A stretch of DNA of 5,932 bases. It comes from a bacterium. Lineage in GTDB: Bacteria > Patescibacteriota > Minisyncoccia > UBA6257. Both the position numbers and the translations under genes were made by a program. This document shows positions 4,946-5,932 of the stretch, piece after piece. Where the stretch lies: contig DAOVIY010000036.1 of NCBI GenBank assembly GCA_030673525.1, positions 1-5,932 of the forward strand. The letters are read 5' to 3'. Under the pieces are notes generated by a model, which saw nothing but the letters and a program-made list of their open reading frames with translations, had not been told where the DNA came from and searched no databases. Each line of letters starts with the position of its first letter. The first letter of the stretch is position 1.

Positions 4946-5932
4946 ATGGCTCAACTTGTTTTTTCTCGCAAATATCGTCCCAAGGTTTTTGCTGAAGTAA
5001 TCAATCAAAAAAATACTATTAAGACTTTGTCCAATGCTATTTTGCAAGGTCAAATTGCTCATGCCTATCTTTTTGCCGGGCCTCGTGGAGTAGGAAAAAC
5101 GACAGTAGCTCGTTTATTAGCTAAGGCCTTGAATTGCCAAAACCGAAAATCTAATGAATTTGAGCCTTGTAATAAATGTGAGTCCTGCAAAGCGATTCAT
5201 GCTGGACATTCTTTGGACTTGATAGAGATAGACGCTGCTTCTAATCGTGGGATTGAAGATGTTCGTTCTTTGAGAGAAAATATTAAGTTTCCACCAATTA
5301 ATTCCAAGTTTAAGATTTTTATAATAGATGAAGCACACCAGATTACTAAAGAAGGTTTTAATGCTTTGTTAAAAACACTAGAAGAACCGCCAGAATATAT
5401 AATCTTTATTTTAGCAACAACAGAGCCAGATAAATTACTTGCAACTATTCTCTCAAGAGTTCAGCGTTATGATTTTAAAAAATTAAATTTAAATGATACA
5501 ATTAAACGCCTCATTTATATCTGTAAGCAGGAAAAAATAAAATTTGAAGAAGAAGCATTAAGATTAATAACTCTTTATTCTGAAGGAGATCTACGTGATG
5601 CAGAATCATTATTAGGACAAATATCTTTAATAGCTGAGAGGAATATTACCAAGAAAGCTGTGGAGGAATTAGTAGGGGCTATTAATTTTGAAAAGATAAA
5701 AAGATTTATTGATTGTTTAGCAAAGAAGAATAAAGAAAAAGCATTGGAATTTATTAGTAAGATTTATGATGAAGGATATGACTTGGAAGTTTTTAACAAA
5801 GAAGTATTGAATTATCTGAGAAAGATTTTATTACTTAAAATCTCTCCTACATTAGGGAAACTATTGGAAAAAGACACAACTTCTGAGGAAATGACAACTT
5901 TATTTAAACAAGCAGAGTTTTTTGATACACCT
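4946..5932 (+). CDS. dnaX: DNA polymerase III gamma/tau subunit, N-terminal part (3' end outside window)
   Basis: The clamp-loader ATPase that opens the beta sliding clamp and places it on primed DNA. The frame is open for 329 codons and runs off the window, so the C-terminal part and any tau-specific domains are not seen. The start MAQLVFSRKYRPKVFAEV is the classic DnaX opening. Walker A GPRGVGKT lies at 45-52, a four-cysteine zinc module at C64, C75, C78 and C81, IEIDAASNRGIEDVR at 93-107, Walker B IFIIDEAH at 124-131, FNALLKTLEEPP at 138-149, sensor 1 ATTEPDKL at 157-164, and the sensor 2 region GDLRDAESLL at 214-223. The arginine-finger motif, normally Ser-Arg-Cys, reads SRV at 170-172; the arginine is kept. 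The ATG at 4946 has no Shine-Dalgarno sequence but has its own extended -10 promoter. Whether a shorter gamma form is made cannot be judged here. Confidence 0.97.
   Translation, partial: MAQLVFSRKYRPKVFAEVINQKNTIKTLSNAILQGQIAHAYLFAGPRGVGKTTVARLLAKALNCQNRKSNEFEPCNKCESCKAIHAGHSLDLIEIDAASNRGIEDVRSLRENIKFPPINSKFKIFIIDEAHQITKEGFNALLKTLEEPPEYIIFILATTEPDKLLATILSRVQRYDFKKLNLNDTIKRLIYICKQEKIKFEEEALRLITLYSEGDLRDAESLLGQISLIAERNITKKAVEELVGAINFEKIKRFIDCLAKKNKEKALEFISKIYDEGYDLEVFNKEVLNYLRKILLLKISPTLGKLLEKDTTSEEMTTLFKQAEFFDTP

Noticed and set aside
5006..5014. A-rich heptamer early in dnaX as a programmed -1 frameshift site for making gamma
   Set aside because: It lies at codons 21-23, before the ATPase motifs, so a shift there would only destroy the protein; a functional site would be near the 3' part, outside the window.
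5117..5338. 73-codon open frame on the minus strand
   Set aside because: It lies entirely inside dnaX opposite the conserved zinc module and Walker B region and resembles no known protein.

Overview
The window is AT-rich (about one third G+C by eye) and tightly packed, with six genes all on the + strand and no gap longer than about 60 bases. In order they are the 3' part of serS (seryl-tRNA synthetase), an ftsQ/divIB-like division gene, a small gene of unknown function, a large VirD4/TraG/HerA-type membrane-anchored ATPase, a GtrA-family membrane protein, and the 5' part of dnaX (DNA polymerase III gamma/tau subunit). Short divergent housekeeping proteins, high A+T, very short spacers, no Shine-Dalgarno sequences, and a conjugation-type ATPase with a small partner gene among core genes all suggest a Patescibacteria (Candidate Phyla Radiation) genome. 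That assignment is inference from gene content and style; no 16S rRNA or other marker is present. UGA acts as a stop here: the long reading frames contain no in-frame TGA and ftsQ ends on one, which argues against the Gracilibacteria/Absconditabacteria code.

Layout. Bases 1-766 hold the SerRS catalytic core, closed by three consecutive TAA codons. The ftsQ-like gene follows after 10 bases (777-1601). A 45-base gap (1602-1646) carries part of an 11-bp direct repeat and a well-formed extended -10 promoter. That promoter lies so close to the next ATG (1647) that its transcript should be leaderless or nearly so. The small gene (1647-2063) is followed after 2 bases by the ATPase gene (2066-4429), so the two look like one transcription unit. 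The GtrA gene (4464-4889) starts with GTG after a 34-base gap. A 56-base gap then carries a second extended -10 promoter, just before dnaX (4946 to the window edge).

How the genes relate. Most are independent core functions: serine charging, septum assembly, lipid-linked sugar transfer and replication clamp loading. The pair at 1647-4429 is the part least explained by known biology. It joins a DNA-pumping type ATPase with one N-terminal membrane helix to an acidic helical protein, with no relaxase, pilin, VirB-type scaffold or integrase nearby. No RNA gene, insertion sequence, CRISPR array, riboswitch or convincing intrinsic terminator was found.
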